Below are positions 40,039-48,684 of a stretch of DNA of 64,000 nt, one piece after another. How positions within the stretch are numbered: the stretch's first letter is position 1; each line of letters opens with the position of its first letter. Below the pieces are notes generated by a model. That model was not told the origin of the DNA, ran no database searches, and saw nothing but the letters and a program-made list of their open reading frames with translations. The stretch comes from Paractinoplanes aksuensis (GTDB lineage: Bacteria; Actinomycetota; Actinomycetes; Mycobacteriales; Micromonosporaceae). The DNA lies in contig NZ_JAMYJR010000009.1 in NCBI RefSeq assembly GCF_024137025.1, forward strand, positions 124,001 to 188,000. Reading direction: 5' to 3'. Position numbers and translations under genes: made by a program.

Positions 40039-40346
40039 GGCGACGCCCCGGTCTCCCCGTAGCGGGCCGCCACCCCCACCATGTGCCAGTACGACACCCA
40101 GGCCGCGATCCCCGCGATGATGGCCGTGGCGATCAACCGCATAGCCGCCAGATACCGCCGGTGCACCGGCACCCGCGAGATCAGCTCGACCGTCAGCAGC
40201 AGGGCCAGCGGCGGCCAGGCGGCGATGGCCTGGCTGATCGGGTTGTCCCGGGCATGCAGGACGTTGGCCACGACCGAGGCGGCCACGCCCAGCAGCAGCG
40301 TGGCCCGGACGGCCCAGCGGACACGTCGCAGCTGTTCCAGGATCAC
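39261..40346 (-). CDS. DUF2637 membrane protein with C-terminal helix-turn-helix-like end
   Basis: A 361-residue protein. Four membrane helices fill the first ~130 residues (RATLLLGVAASVVANVLHA; IAAWPPLALLLTVELIS; LIATAIIAGIAAWVSYWHMVGV; LLPLSVDGLIVVASICLVEL), the DUF2637 pattern. A long Pro/Ser/Ala-rich linker with tandem GLAPSSPTR repeats follows, then a charged C-terminus (ETVALAARIKESRPEISETELAAELGISASRWRSIRREAA) resembling a helix-turn-helix. DUF2637 proteins occur on actinomycete chromosomes and in conjugative elements (Spd-like); the function is unsettled. GTG at 40346 follows GAGGAGGG. Confidence 0.85.
   Translation of the reverse strand: MILEQLRRVRWAVRATLLLGVAASVVANVLHARDNPISQAIAAWPPLALLLTVELISRVPVHRRYLAAMRLIATAIIAGIAAWVSYWHMVGVAARYGETGASPYLLPLSVDGLIVVASICLVELGGRISTLERASRESSAPEHASRDSSTPEPASRDAFAPDHTSRAAFAPGETVAPAEPAASPAPVPGLIPSPLGAARARVNGPAPSSPTGGPGPSSPTRGLAPSSPTPGLAPSSPTRGLAPSSPTRGAAPLSPTTAAALAEVAAALPRPAPGAARTPVSSGRAVPAQRSGTAPSNRALTGRTARTGEHPTVAKPRRTPAETVALAARIKESRPEISETELAAELGISASRWRSIRREAA
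39604..39738 (-). repeat. Five 27-bp tandem repeats in the DUF2637 linker
   Basis: Units start at 39604, 39631, 39658, 39685 and 39712 and encode GLAPSSPTR on the minus strand. The first two are nearly identical and the last two have diverged. Frame is kept. Confidence 0.85.
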
Positions 40347-40422
40347 CGGGCCCTCCTCGGACGAGTGTCGAAGGGCGTTCGGGGCGAACGCCGGGCCCAT
40401 CCTGACGGCTCGATATGACGCA

Positions 40423-40468
40423 ATCGCCTCCGGGACGGGAACCGTGACCGGTCCGTTCCGGAGGCGAT
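40423..40468 (-). terminator. Strong stem-loop between Pro/Gln-rich gene and DUF2637
   Basis: ATCGCCTCCGG (40423-40433) pairs perfectly with CCGGAGGCGAT (40458-40468), extended by an inner GACGG/CCGTT pairing. It lies after the 40512 stop. There is no T-tract on either side. Confidence 0.55.
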
Positions 40469-40511
40469 GCGACTATGTGATCGTGTCGGGCGGCGTGTCG
40501 GCTTGACGCCG

Positions 40512-41477
40512 TCAGCTCTTCTTTTCGATCTCGGCCCGCAGCTTGGGGAACTCGGCCTTGGCCTTGGCCACCGACTTGAAGTACCAGATGACCATGCCGA
40601 CGCTGCCCTCGTCGGCCCACGTGCAGATGGCCATGTCGATGCCGGAGGTCTCGGAGCTGCCGCACTTGGCCGCGCCGCCCAGGGCGCCGGTGGGGGCCGT
40701 GGTGATGTTGTCGATCTTCAGGCCGCCGATGCCGGCGCCGTAGAAGGTCTGTTCGAGCTCGGCCTTCGGGTTCTTGATGGGGGCCTCGGCCGCCGCCACG
40801 ATCACGATGTCCTGGTCGGAGACGTCGCCGTAGAGGGCGCCGACCGTGTTGGTCGCGCCCGGCACCGACTCGAGGCCACCCTTGAGCTGCTCGGCGATCG
40901 CCGCGAACTGGGCCGACGTGAGCTTCTTGCGGCCGCCCAGGGTGGTCGGCTCGGTGATCGTCACGGTGGCGGCGGCCCGGGTCGGGGGCGCCGTCGTCGG
41001 CTCGTCGGTCGGCCCGGCCGTCGAGGTGCTCGTGGGCAGGTTGTTGACCGCGTCCGTCACGTCGTCGGCGGCGTTCTTGCCGACCATGTAGAGGGCCACC
41101 ACGCCGCCGATGCAGAGCACCAGCACGATCGCGACCGAGACCAGCACGATCGGCAGGACCTTGGACTTCTTCGGCGGCGGAGGCGTGCCGTAGCCACCGG
41201 GCTGCTGGCCGAAACCGGGCTGACCGGCGCCGTACTGGGGCTGCTGCTGCCCGTACTGCGGCTGCCCGTAATCAGGTTGCCCGGAGGGCTGGCCGTAGGA
41301 GGGCTGCCCCGACGACGGGTAGGCCGAGGTCGGCGGGTAGGCCGGCGGCTCCTGGGGAGTCTGACCCGGGTAGGGCTGGTAAGGCGACTGACCCTGATAA
41401 GGCGGCTGACCCTGGTTCGGCTGACCGGAGGAGGGCTCGCCGGGATAGGGCTGGCCGGGGTACGGGGGCTGCGACAT
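40512..41477 (-). CDS. Pro/Gln/Tyr-rich single-pass membrane protein, unknown
   Basis: A 321-residue protein. The first ~105 residues are a cytoplasmic PYPGQPP/PSYGQPQYGQ-type low-complexity region. It is followed by KKSK, a membrane helix (VLPIVLVSVAIVLVLCIGGVVALYMV), a Thr/Pro linker (TSTSTAGPTDEPTTAPPT) and an outer domain of ~190 residues (TSAQFAAIAEQLKGGLESVPG; AAKCGSSETSGIDMAICTWADEGSVGMVIWYF) with a probable disulfide. This is a common actinobacterial layout of unknown function. ATG at 41477 has a GGAG site. Confidence 0.8.
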   Translation of the reverse strand: MSQPPYPGQPYPGEPSSGQPNQGQPPYQGQSPYQPYPGQTPQEPPAYPPTSAYPSSGQPSYGQPSGQPDYGQPQYGQQQPQYGAGQPGFGQQPGGYGTPPPPKKSKVLPIVLVSVAIVLVLCIGGVVALYMVGKNAADDVTDAVNNLPTSTSTAGPTDEPTTAPPTRAAATVTITEPTTLGGRKKLTSAQFAAIAEQLKGGLESVPGATNTVGALYGDVSDQDIVIVAAAEAPIKNPKAELEQTFYGAGIGGLKIDNITTAPTGALGGAAKCGSSETSGIDMAICTWADEGSVGMVIWYFKSVAKAKAEFPKLRAEIEKKS

Positions 41478-41570
41478 CAAGAGCTCCAGGTATCGGGTAC
41501 CGCGCGAGCCTATCGGTAGTGAGCAATCGACTACGTCCCCCGTTCGCCGGTGGCGGGACGTCATGTGGGC

Positions 41571-41612
41571 AAAACGGCCGACGCCCCGCGCTGGTGAGCG
41601 CGGGGCGTCGGC
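41571..41612 (-). terminator. Intrinsic terminator of the fadA-fadJ operon
   Basis: A perfect 16-bp stem (GCCGACGCCCCGCGCT / AGCGCGGGGCGTCGGC) with a 4-base loop, followed on the minus strand by CCGTTTTG. It begins about 15 bases after the fadJ stop. Confidence 0.9.
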
Positions 41613-41626
41613 TATCGGACGGAAAA

Positions 41627-43684
41627 TCAGGCGGGCAGACTGCCCACACCCTGGGGCAGGAACCGCCGGCCGGTCACCCGCTCGGAGGTGCCGCTGCGGT
41701 CCAGGTACGGCGTCACGCCACCCAGGTGGAACGGGTAGCCGGCACCGAGGATCATGCACAGGTCGATGTCCTGCGCCTCGGCCACCACGCCCTCGTCCAG
41801 CATGATGCGGATCTCCCCGGCCAGCGCGTCGAGCGCCTGGGCCCGTACCTCATCGGCCGACAACGGCGCGGAACCGCCCGCCACCAGCTTGGCCACCTCG
41901 GGGTTGATCTCGTCGTCGACCATGACGGGCAGGCCGGCGTCGACGATCTTCTTGAGGTTGGCCGACTCGGCGAACCGGTCGGGGAACGCCTGGTGCAGCG
42001 TCTCGCCCACGTGGTAGGCCACCGCCGGTCCCACGAGCTGCAGCAACGCGATCGGGCGCATCGGCAGGCCCAGCGGGTCCATGGCCTCGTTGACCACCTC
42101 GAGCGGCGTACCGGAATCGATCGCCTTGAAGATCTCGCTGGTCACGCGGGTCAGCAGGCGGTTGACCACGAAGGCCGGGGCATCCTTGACCAGCACCGAC
42201 GACTTCTTGAGCTCCTTGCCCACGGCAAAGGCGGTGGCCAGCGTCGCGTCGTCGGTCCGCTCGCCCTTGATGATCTCGAGCAGCGGCAGTACGGCGACCG
42301 GGTTGAAGAAGTGGAAGCCGACGACCCGCTCCGGGTGCTCGAGGTCGGCCGCCATCGCCGTCACCGACAGCGAGCTGGTGTTGGTCGCGAGGATCGCCTC
42401 GGGCGTGACGATCTTCTCGAGCTCGGCCCAGATCTGCTTCTTGAGCTCGAGGTTCTCGAACACGGCCTCGATCACGAAGTCGGCGTCGGCGAACACCGAC
42501 TTGTCGACCGAGCCGCTGACCAGGCCGCGCAGCTTGGCCGCCGTGCCCTCGTCGAGACGGCGCTTGGCCACCAGCTTGTCGATCTGGTCGCGTACGTATT
42601 GAACGCCCTTGTCGACCCGGGTCTGGTCCAGGTCGGTGAGCACGACCGGCACCTGCAGACGGCGCGCGAACAGCAGCGCGAGCTGCGAGGCCATCAGGCC
42701 GGCGCCGACGATGCCGACCTTGGTGACCTTGCGGGCGAGCGACTTGTCGGGCACGCCGACCGGGCGCTTGGCCCGCCGCTGCACCAGGTCGAACGCGTAC
42801 AGGCTGGCCCGGGACTCGTCGCCCATGATCAGGTCGGCCAGGGCCTCGGTCTCGGCCGCCGTGCCGTCGGAGAACGACGCGTCCTTGGCCAGGGCGAGCA
42901 GCTCCAACGCCTTGTTGGCCGAGGGAACAGCGCCGTGCAGCTTCTCGTCGAGCTGCTGCTTGGCGAAGAAGAGCACGCCCTCCCACATGTCCCGATCGAT
43001 CTCGGGCCGCTGCGGGGTGAGCTCGCCGTCGACGACCGCGGTCGCCCATTCGAGCGAGCGCTCCAGGAAGTCGGCCGGCTCGAACAGCTGGTCGGCCACG
43101 CCCAGCTCGACGGCCTGCTTGGGCCGCAGCACCTTCTGGGTCAGCGGGTTCTGCAGGATGACCTGGGCCGCGGCGGGCACGCCGATCAGGTTGGGCAGCA
43201 GCTGGCTGCCACCCCAACCGGGGACCAGACCGATCGCGACCTCGGGCAGACCGAGCGCGGCGGCGCCACCGGACACCGTACGGAAATGGCAGTGCAGCGC
43301 GACCTCGAGGCCCCCGCCGAGGGCAGCGCCGTTGACGAAGGCAAATGTCGGAATTGCCGAATTCTTTAGCCGCGCGAAAACGCGGTGCCCCAGCTCCCCG
43401 AGCTCGATCGCCTGCTCACGCGAAGTGAGGTACGGAATGCCCGTGATGTCGGCGCCGACACAGAAGATGTAGGGCTTGCCGGTGATCGCGATGAAGGCCG
43501 GCGAAGCCTCGGTGGCCGCGGTGATCGCGGCGTCCAGCGAAGCCAGGCCGCCCGGCCCGAAGCTGTTCGGCTTCGTGTGGTCGAACCCGTTGTCCAACGT
43601 GATGACGGCCGCCTGCCGGCCGCCGCCGATCTGGACGAAGCGGACGAGCGCCTTGGTCACGACCTCGTTCGGGTGCTCGATCAC
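41627..43684 (-). CDS. fadJ: Fatty-acid beta-oxidation multifunctional enzyme (enoyl-CoA hydratase / 3-hydroxyacyl-CoA dehydrogenase)
   Basis: A 685-residue two-part enzyme. The N-terminal crotonase domain (~1-200: AFIAITGKPYIFCVGADI, FAFVNGAALGGGLEVALHCHFR, oxyanion GLPEVAIGLVPGWGG) hydrates enoyl-CoA. The C-terminal dehydrogenase (from ~320) has VGIVGAGLMASQLALLFARR (NAD), ILATNTSSLSVTAMAAD, GFHFFNPVAVLPLLEII with the catalytic His, and VKDAPAFVVNRLLTR. The GTG overlaps the thiolase stop (GTGA) behind GGGAGG. With FadA it forms the trifunctional beta-oxidation complex. Length fits FadB/FadJ-like actinobacterial proteins (~700). Confidence 0.94.
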   Translation of the reverse strand: MIEHPNEVVTKALVRFVQIGGGRQAAVITLDNGFDHTKPNSFGPGGLASLDAAITAATEASPAFIAITGKPYIFCVGADITGIPYLTSREQAIELGELGHRVFARLKNSAIPTFAFVNGAALGGGLEVALHCHFRTVSGGAAALGLPEVAIGLVPGWGGSQLLPNLIGVPAAAQVILQNPLTQKVLRPKQAVELGVADQLFEPADFLERSLEWATAVVDGELTPQRPEIDRDMWEGVLFFAKQQLDEKLHGAVPSANKALELLALAKDASFSDGTAAETEALADLIMGDESRASLYAFDLVQRRAKRPVGVPDKSLARKVTKVGIVGAGLMASQLALLFARRLQVPVVLTDLDQTRVDKGVQYVRDQIDKLVAKRRLDEGTAAKLRGLVSGSVDKSVFADADFVIEAVFENLELKKQIWAELEKIVTPEAILATNTSSLSVTAMAADLEHPERVVGFHFFNPVAVLPLLEIIKGERTDDATLATAFAVGKELKKSSVLVKDAPAFVVNRLLTRVTSEIFKAIDSGTPLEVVNEAMDPLGLPMRPIALLQLVGPAVAYHVGETLHQAFPDRFAESANLKKIVDAGLPVMVDDEINPEVAKLVAGGSAPLSADEVRAQALDALAGEIRIMLDEGVVAEAQDIDLCMILGAGYPFHLGGVTPYLDRSGTSERVTGRRFLPQGVGSLPA

Positions 43685-44871
43685 TTCGCCTCCCAGTTCG
43701 GGTTCTCCCAGATAACCGTGCCGCCCATGCCGATACCGATGCACATGGCGGTGAGGCCGTAGCGGACCTCCGGGTGCTCGGCGAAGTGCCGCGCGAGCTG
43801 CGTCATCAGGCGTACGCCGGACGAGGCGAGCGGGTGACCGATGGCGATCGCGCCGCCCCACGGGTTCACCCGCGGGTCGTCGTCGGCGATGCCGTAGTGG
43901 TCGAGGAACGCCAGCACCTGGATCGCGAACGCCTCGTTCAGCTCGAACAGGCCGATGTCGTCGATCGTCAGGCCGGCCTTCTTCAGCGCCTTCTCGGTCG
44001 ACGGGATCGGGCCGTACCCCATGATCTCGGGCTCGACGCCGACGAAACCGTACGAGACCATCCGCATCGCCACCGGCAGACCCAGCTCACGAGCCGTGTC
44101 CTCGCTGGCCAGCAGGGCCGCGGTGGCGCCGTCGTTGAGCCCGGCGGCATTACCCGCGGTCACCCGGCCGTGCGGGCGGAACGGGGTCTTCAGCGTGGCC
44201 AGCTTCTCCATCGACGTCTCGCGCGGCGCCTCGTCGACCGTGGCCAGCCCCCAGCCCTGCTCGGCGCTGCGCAGCGCGACCGGCACCAGATCGGGCTGGA
44301 GCTTGCCGTCGGCGTACGCCTTGGCCGTCTTGAGCTGGGAGTTCAGGCCGTACCGGTCGGCCCGCTCCTTGGTGATCCCGGGCAGCCGGTCGTGCAGGTT
44401 CTCGGCCGTCGAGCCCATGACCAGCGCCGACGGGTCGACCAGCTTCTCGGCCAGGATCCGCGGGTTGGGGTCGACGCCCTCGCCCATCGGGTGCCGGCCC
44501 ATGTGCTCGACGCCGCCCGCGATCGCCACGTCGTAGGCGCCCATCGCGATGCCGCCGGCCACATTAGTCACGGCCGTCATCGCGCCCGCGCACATGCGGT
44601 CGATCGCGTAGCCGGGCACAGTCTTGGGCAGGCCGGACAGCAGGGCGGCGGTGCGCCCGATGGTCAGGCCCTGATCGCCGATCTGGGTGGTGGCCGCGAT
44701 CGCGACCTCGTCGACCCGATCCGGCGGGAGCTGGGGATTGCGGCGCATCAGCTCGCGGATGCAGCGGATGACCAGGTCGTCGGCGCGGGTCTCGGCATAC
44801 ATGCCGCCCGCCTTGCCGAACGGTGTGCGGACGCCGTCAACAAAGACGACTTCGCGTATCTCACGGGGCAC
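43681..44871 (-). CDS. fadA: Acetyl-CoA C-acyltransferase (thiolase)
   Basis: A 396-residue thiolase that performs the last step of beta-oxidation. The nucleophilic cysteine C94 lies in YAIDRMCAGAMTAV. The second active-site regions are FELNEAFAIQVLA, AIAIGHPLASSG with the catalytic His, and AMCIGIGMGGTVIWE with the second Cys. GTG at 44871 follows AGGAGG. It is the first gene of a coupled fadA-fadJ pair that ends in a strong terminator. Confidence 0.95.
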   Translation of the reverse strand: MPREIREVVFVDGVRTPFGKAGGMYAETRADDLVIRCIRELMRRNPQLPPDRVDEVAIAATTQIGDQGLTIGRTAALLSGLPKTVPGYAIDRMCAGAMTAVTNVAGGIAMGAYDVAIAGGVEHMGRHPMGEGVDPNPRILAEKLVDPSALVMGSTAENLHDRLPGITKERADRYGLNSQLKTAKAYADGKLQPDLVPVALRSAEQGWGLATVDEAPRETSMEKLATLKTPFRPHGRVTAGNAAGLNDGATAALLASEDTARELGLPVAMRMVSYGFVGVEPEIMGYGPIPSTEKALKKAGLTIDDIGLFELNEAFAIQVLAFLDHYGIADDDPRVNPWGGAIAIGHPLASSGVRLMTQLARHFAEHPEVRYGLTAMCIGIGMGGTVIWENPNWEAK

Positions 44872-44959
44872 GGGACCTCCTAGCGCGGTGGTGGGTGAAT
44901 GCTACTCGCCAGTAACTAAGCAGTGCCACCCAGTCCGTAAAACTTCACAAAGCCGAAGA

Positions 44960-45103
44960 TCAAGATCATGTCGTGGCGGGGTGGTAGGTGCAGACCGCCG
45001 CTCACGCCGAGGGCCGCGCCGGCGCGAGCAGGGCGCTGGCGCGCCCAGAACGCCCACCCCGCCCCGGCGACGTGCGTGAGCGGTTGCGCCCAACCCCGAA
45101 AAT
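44960..45103 (+). repeat. Dispersed structured intergenic element, copy 2
   Basis: Second copy of the element at 16682-16784, in the same orientation, with about 40 extra bases in the middle. CCGCTCACGC (44998-45007) and GCGTGAGCGG (45074-45083) give a 10-bp stem enclosing the variable part; GGTTGCGC follows as in copy 1. It lies between the divergent fadA gene and the zinc-ribbon gene, and no intrinsic terminator follows. Neither copy contains a reading frame. Confidence 0.65.
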
Positions 45104-45174
45104 CCGCGTTTGTGCTGCTCGAAGTGCTTTTGGACGGGACCGTTCGGGTGAGACCGATGATCTCTGGGTAAGCG

Positions 45175-45180
45175 TAGCTT
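45175..45180 (+). promoter_or_regulatory. Candidate -10 box for the zinc-ribbon gene
   Basis: TAGCTT ends 6 bases before the ATG at 45187; no ribosome site is present. Confidence 0.5.
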
Positions 45181-45186
45181 CACGCT

Positions 45187-45333
45187 ATGAGCAAGCCGTT
45201 GAGGTGCCGCATCGGGTGGCACAAGTGGGTGCGGCGCTTCAACGCCGAGGGAAGTCGCTACTCCCAGTGCGAACGCTGCGGCAACGACGACGGCCGCGGC
45301 CGACCCCACTGGGGCGCCGGCCCCATGGGCTGA
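45187..45333 (+). CDS. Tiny Cys/Trp-rich protein, probable zinc ribbon
   Basis: A 48-residue protein: MSKPLRCRIGWHKWVRRFN, then SQCERCGNDDGRG. The cysteines (one near residue 7, two in CERC) plus the histidine of GWHKW could bind one metal ion. I associate the pattern CRxGxHxW...CxxCG with small actinobacterial proteins of unknown function. G/C-rich third positions and a well-placed TAGCTT hexamer support it as a gene. A 7-bp stem (CCGTCCC / GGGACGG, 45336-45359) follows, before the convergent kinase gene. Confidence 0.7.
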   Translation: MSKPLRCRIGWHKWVRRFNAEGSRYSQCERCGNDDGRGRPHWGAGPMG

Positions 45334-45380
45334 CCCCGTCCCGGCCGCGCGTGGGACGGCCGGGCCGGGCGCAGCCCTAC

Positions 45381-46613
45381 TCAGGCGATGCCAAGCCCTT
45401 TGGCTCGCGGCACGGAGGCCGACGCCACCGCCACGGGCGTGGCATCCGCGGTCGGCAGCGACACCGTCACTTCGAGACCACCGCCATCCTGGGCAACGGC
45501 CGAGACCGTGCCGCCATGCGCATCACAGACCGCCCGCACGATCGACAGCCCCAGCCCCGACCCGCGCGACCCCGTGCGCTCCCAGCCCCCGCGCCGGAAC
45601 GGCTCGAACAGCCCCGGCACGTCCCCCGGCTCGACCTCGTACCCGGTGTTGCCCACCACCAGCACCGCATGCCCGTTCACCGTCGAGGTCCGCAACCACA
45701 ACCGCCCCAAAAGGTGGTTGTAACGGATGGCGTTCTCAATCAGATTCCCGGCCAACCGGTCCAACAGCGACGGATCCCCCACCACCGGCGCCGCCTGCAG
45801 ATCGGTCGTCACCTCGAGCTTGAGCCGTTCGGCCTCCGCCTGCACCGCCGACAACGCCGTGGTCGCGCTCATCGCCAGGTCAGCCGGCACCTTCCGCACC
45901 AGCCTGCGCCCCGACTGCGCCTCGGACCGGGCCAGCACCAGCAGCGCGTCGACCAGCCCGTTGGCCCGTTCCGAGGCGTTGCGCACGACCTTGGCCATCC
46001 GCCGGTACTCGGCCACGTCGGCCTCGTCGTCGGTCAGCGTCACGTCGATCTCGGTGCGCATCACGGCCAGCGGTGTCCGCAGTTCGTGCGACGCGTTGGC
46101 CACGAATCTCTTCTGTGATTCGAAGGCCCCGGCCAGCCGGTCGAGCATCGCGTCGAACGTACGGGCCAGCTCGGCCACCTCGTCGTCCGCGCCCGAGTAC
46201 TTGATGCGCTGGTCGAGCGTCTCCTCGCCGAGCCGGCGCGCGGTCTGGGTGACGTTGTGCAACGGCCGCAGCGCCCGCCCGGCCACCGCGTACGCCCCGG
46301 CGATGCCGATGATTCCGATCGCGACCAGCGCCGCCAGCCCCTTGACCAGCATCTCGCGTGACGCCTGGTCGACCAGCGCCTCCTGCCAGCCGAGCGCGTC
46401 GACCGTGCGCCCGTCGGTCAGCGTGACCGTGGAGCCGGGCCGCAGGTCGACCCCGGGGTGCATGACGTCGCCGACGAGCAGCCAGGCCAGCAGCACCAGG
46501 ATCGCCCCGGCCCCGACCAGCAGAATGCCGTTGAGCAGGGTGAGCCGCAGCCGCAGCGTGGGCCGCAGGGTGAAACCGGGGCCGCGTTTGGCCCGCCCGA
46601 GATAGACCGTCAT
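45381..46613 (-). CDS. Sensor histidine kinase
   Basis: A 410-residue membrane kinase. Helix 1 (GILLVGAGAILVLLAWLLVG, ~29-48), a short outside loop (~45 residues: VDLRPGSTVTLTDGRTVDALGWQE), helix 2 (GLAALVAIGIIGIAGAYAVAG), a HAMP linker, the phosphoacceptor histidine in FVANASHELRTPLAVMRTEI, then the ATPase boxes NLIENAIRYN and GSRGSGLGLSIVRAV. The ATG overlaps the response-regulator stop (ATGA). It is the last gene of a five-gene minus-strand set whose first three genes encode membrane-anchored propellers, possible input proteins (inference). Confidence 0.93.
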   Translation of the reverse strand: MTVYLGRAKRGPGFTLRPTLRLRLTLLNGILLVGAGAILVLLAWLLVGDVMHPGVDLRPGSTVTLTDGRTVDALGWQEALVDQASREMLVKGLAALVAIGIIGIAGAYAVAGRALRPLHNVTQTARRLGEETLDQRIKYSGADDEVAELARTFDAMLDRLAGAFESQKRFVANASHELRTPLAVMRTEIDVTLTDDEADVAEYRRMAKVVRNASERANGLVDALLVLARSEAQSGRRLVRKVPADLAMSATTALSAVQAEAERLKLEVTTDLQAAPVVGDPSLLDRLAGNLIENAIRYNHLLGRLWLRTSTVNGHAVLVVGNTGYEVEPGDVPGLFEPFRRGGWERTGSRGSGLGLSIVRAVCDAHGGTVSAVAQDGGGLEVTVSLPTADATPVAVASASVPRAKGLGIA

Positions 46614-47284
46614 GAGAGGACGACCGGTTCGGGCACGCGATACCCCGCCCCGACCACGGTCTCGATCAGCGGCGGATCGCCGACCTTTTTGCGCAGCGTC
46701 ATCACGGTCACCCGTACGGTCGTGGTGAAGGGGTCGGTGTTGGCGTCCCAGACGCGTTCCAGCAGCTCCTCGCTCGACACCACCCCGCCCCGGGCCTTGA
46801 GCAGCTCTTCGAGCACGCCGAACTCCTTGTTGGTGAGCTCGATCGGGGTGCCGCCGCGGGTCACCACCCGGCGGGTCTGGTCGAGCACCAGGTTGCCCAC
46901 GGTGAGCACGGGCGGGGCGGCCGGGGTGGCCCGCCGGCCCAGCGCCTGCACCCGGGCCACCAGCTCTTCGAACGCGAACGGCTTGGCCAGGTAGTCGTCG
47001 GCCCCGAGCTGCAGCCCCTCGACCCGGTCGGCGACCGTGCCGCTGGCGGTCAGCATGAGCACCCGGGTCAGCGCGCCCGATTCGACCAGGGCCGCGCAGA
47101 TCTCGTCGCCGTGCATGCCGGGCAGGTCGCGGTCGAGCACCACCACGTCGTACCGGGTCACGTAGGCCATCTCGTGCCCCTGCAACCCGTCGTACGCGAC
47201 GTCGACCGCCATCCCCTTGCGCCGCAGTCCCCGTGCGATCGCGTCACAGAGGTTCCGCTCGTCCTCGACCACCAGCACCCGCAC
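46610..47284 (-). CDS. OmpR-family response regulator
   Basis: A 224-residue regulator. The receiver domain (VLVVEDERNLCDAIARGL; phosphorylated Asp in VVLDRDLPG; T/S and Lys in MLTASG and LAKPF) is joined to a winged-helix DNA-binding domain (LTNKEFGVLEELLKARGGVVSSEELLERVWD, TTTVRVTVMTLRKKVG). GTG at 47284 follows GGAGG with normal spacing. It is coupled to the kinase downstream. The 80-base gap from the third propeller gene is the largest in the set, so an internal promoter is possible. Confidence 0.95.
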   Translation of the reverse strand: MRVLVVEDERNLCDAIARGLRRKGMAVDVAYDGLQGHEMAYVTRYDVVVLDRDLPGMHGDEICAALVESGALTRVLMLTASGTVADRVEGLQLGADDYLAKPFAFEELVARVQALGRRATPAAPPVLTVGNLVLDQTRRVVTRGGTPIELTNKEFGVLEELLKARGGVVSSEELLERVWDANTDPFTTTVRVTVMTLRKKVGDPPLIETVVGAGYRVPEPVVLS

Positions 47285-47364
47285 CGCAGTTCCTCCGTCA
47301 ACCTCGCCGGCCACAGCCTCGCTGACCCGGGGTGAACCGGGTGTGAAGAGGCAGCGCCTGAAGG

Positions 47365-48651
47365 TTACCCAAGCGGCCACAGGGCGACGTCGGCGTCGAC
47401 CAGCCGGCAGATGAGCAGACCGGCGGCGGCTTGACAGCTGTTGGAGACGTCGTCGGCCGTGCCGAGCAGGCGGATCGAGAGGGTGGCCGGGTCGAGGATG
47501 CCGTAGTGCAGCAGGTACGAGCCGCGGACGTCGAGCTTGCCGTAGAACCGCCCGTCCCCGGTGCTCGCCAGGTACTCCCAGCGGCCGAAGTTGCCCCGGG
47601 CCTGCCCGGTCGCCGGGTCGAGCACCCACAGGCCGGGTTCGTCCTGTCCCCGTTCGGCCCGGGTGGCCAGCAGATAATCACCGACCCCGTCCGCGTACGC
47701 GTAATAGGCCGACCGCCACAACTCGCGCCCCGTGTCCGGGTCGATGGCGGTCATCCCCCGCTGGTGCTGGAAAGTGCAGATCAGCCGGCCGCAGCTGGCC
47801 TGCATCCAGCTCGTCGACAGATCGGCCCCGGTGTGCCAGAGCGGGGTCAGCCCGGGCAGCCGGTACGCGCCGAACCCGGCCTTCCCCTCGTCGGCCATGA
47901 CCAGGTCGTCGACCGGCCAGACCAGCCCGTTGGCCCGTCCCGGCCGCGGCGGCAGCGTGCGTGTGGCGATCAGCGCGCCGGTGTGCGGGTCGTGGCTCTC
48001 CAGCCGGCCGGAGTCGCTCAGCAGCACCAGCCAGCCCGGGAAGTCGCCGGCCCACCCGGTCTCGGCGATGTAGCCGTCCGAGGGCCGGGCCAGCTTCCAG
48101 CGGATGGCCCCGGTCCGCAGGTCGACCCCGAGCACGGCCTCGTCGGTGCCGAGCAGCACCAGCTGGTCGGCGGCGGAGATCGCGATCAGCCGGGCCGTCC
48201 GCCGCCACCGGGTGTGGTCGGTGCCCTCGGCCACGGCCACCGCGGCCCAGATGCCGCTGGCGTCGACCTGGTACGAGACGACCATGGTGTCGCCCGCGAG
48301 CAGCACCTGGTTGATGCCGCCCGAGACGGTGACCGTGGTGCTGCTGAGCAGCCGGGCCGCGGGCAGGGCGTAGTTGCGCACGACCCGCCGGCTGACCTGC
48401 GAGACGAACGTGGCCGAGCCGCTGACCAGCAGCATCCGGCCGTCGTCGAGGAACATGGTGTCGCCCAGCCGGGCCGGCACTATCGTCGGCGCGGGCCGGA
48501 CAGGCAAGGGCACGGCCGCCGTGATCAGGCCCAGCAGGGCGATGGACAGCAGCGCCAGCAGGGCCCGGCGCGGGACCAGCCGGTCGTCCTCGACGGCGAC
48601 GGGCGGCGCCTCGCGGGGCACCTCGCCGAGTTCGATGACTTCGTTCGCCAC
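47365..48651 (-). CDS. Membrane-anchored PQQ-like beta-propeller protein (paralogue 1)
   Basis: A 428-residue protein: a cytoplasmic stretch beginning ANEVIELGEVPRE, a membrane helix (ALLALLSIALLGLITAAVPL, ~30-50), then an outside beta-propeller with blade motifs ending in W (HTRWRRT, TGAIRWKLARP, DTGRELWRS). Two cysteine pairs, SCGRLIC and SCQAAAGLLIC, align with pairs in both neighbouring paralogues. PQQ-like folds without the quinone-binding residues often act as scaffolds. It lies 33 bases after paralogue 2 and 80 before the response regulator. No enzymatic function can be assigned. Confidence 0.8.
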   Translation of the reverse strand: MANEVIELGEVPREAPPVAVEDDRLVPRRALLALLSIALLGLITAAVPLPVRPAPTIVPARLGDTMFLDDGRMLLVSGSATFVSQVSRRVVRNYALPAARLLSSTTVTVSGGINQVLLAGDTMVVSYQVDASGIWAAVAVAEGTDHTRWRRTARLIAISAADQLVLLGTDEAVLGVDLRTGAIRWKLARPSDGYIAETGWAGDFPGWLVLLSDSGRLESHDPHTGALIATRTLPPRPGRANGLVWPVDDLVMADEGKAGFGAYRLPGLTPLWHTGADLSTSWMQASCGRLICTFQHQRGMTAIDPDTGRELWRSAYYAYADGVGDYLLATRAERGQDEPGLWVLDPATGQARGNFGRWEYLASTGDGRFYGKLDVRGSYLLHYGILDPATLSIRLLGTADDVSNSCQAAAGLLICRLVDADVALWPLG

Positions 48652-48684
48652 GGCGCACCCCCGCCCATTGTGGCGCTGCGCGGG

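Noticed and set aside
39261..40346. Integrated conjugative element inferred from DUF2637
   Set aside because: No integrase, replication, transfer ATPase or att-like repeats are visible, and DUF2637 is also common on chromosomes.
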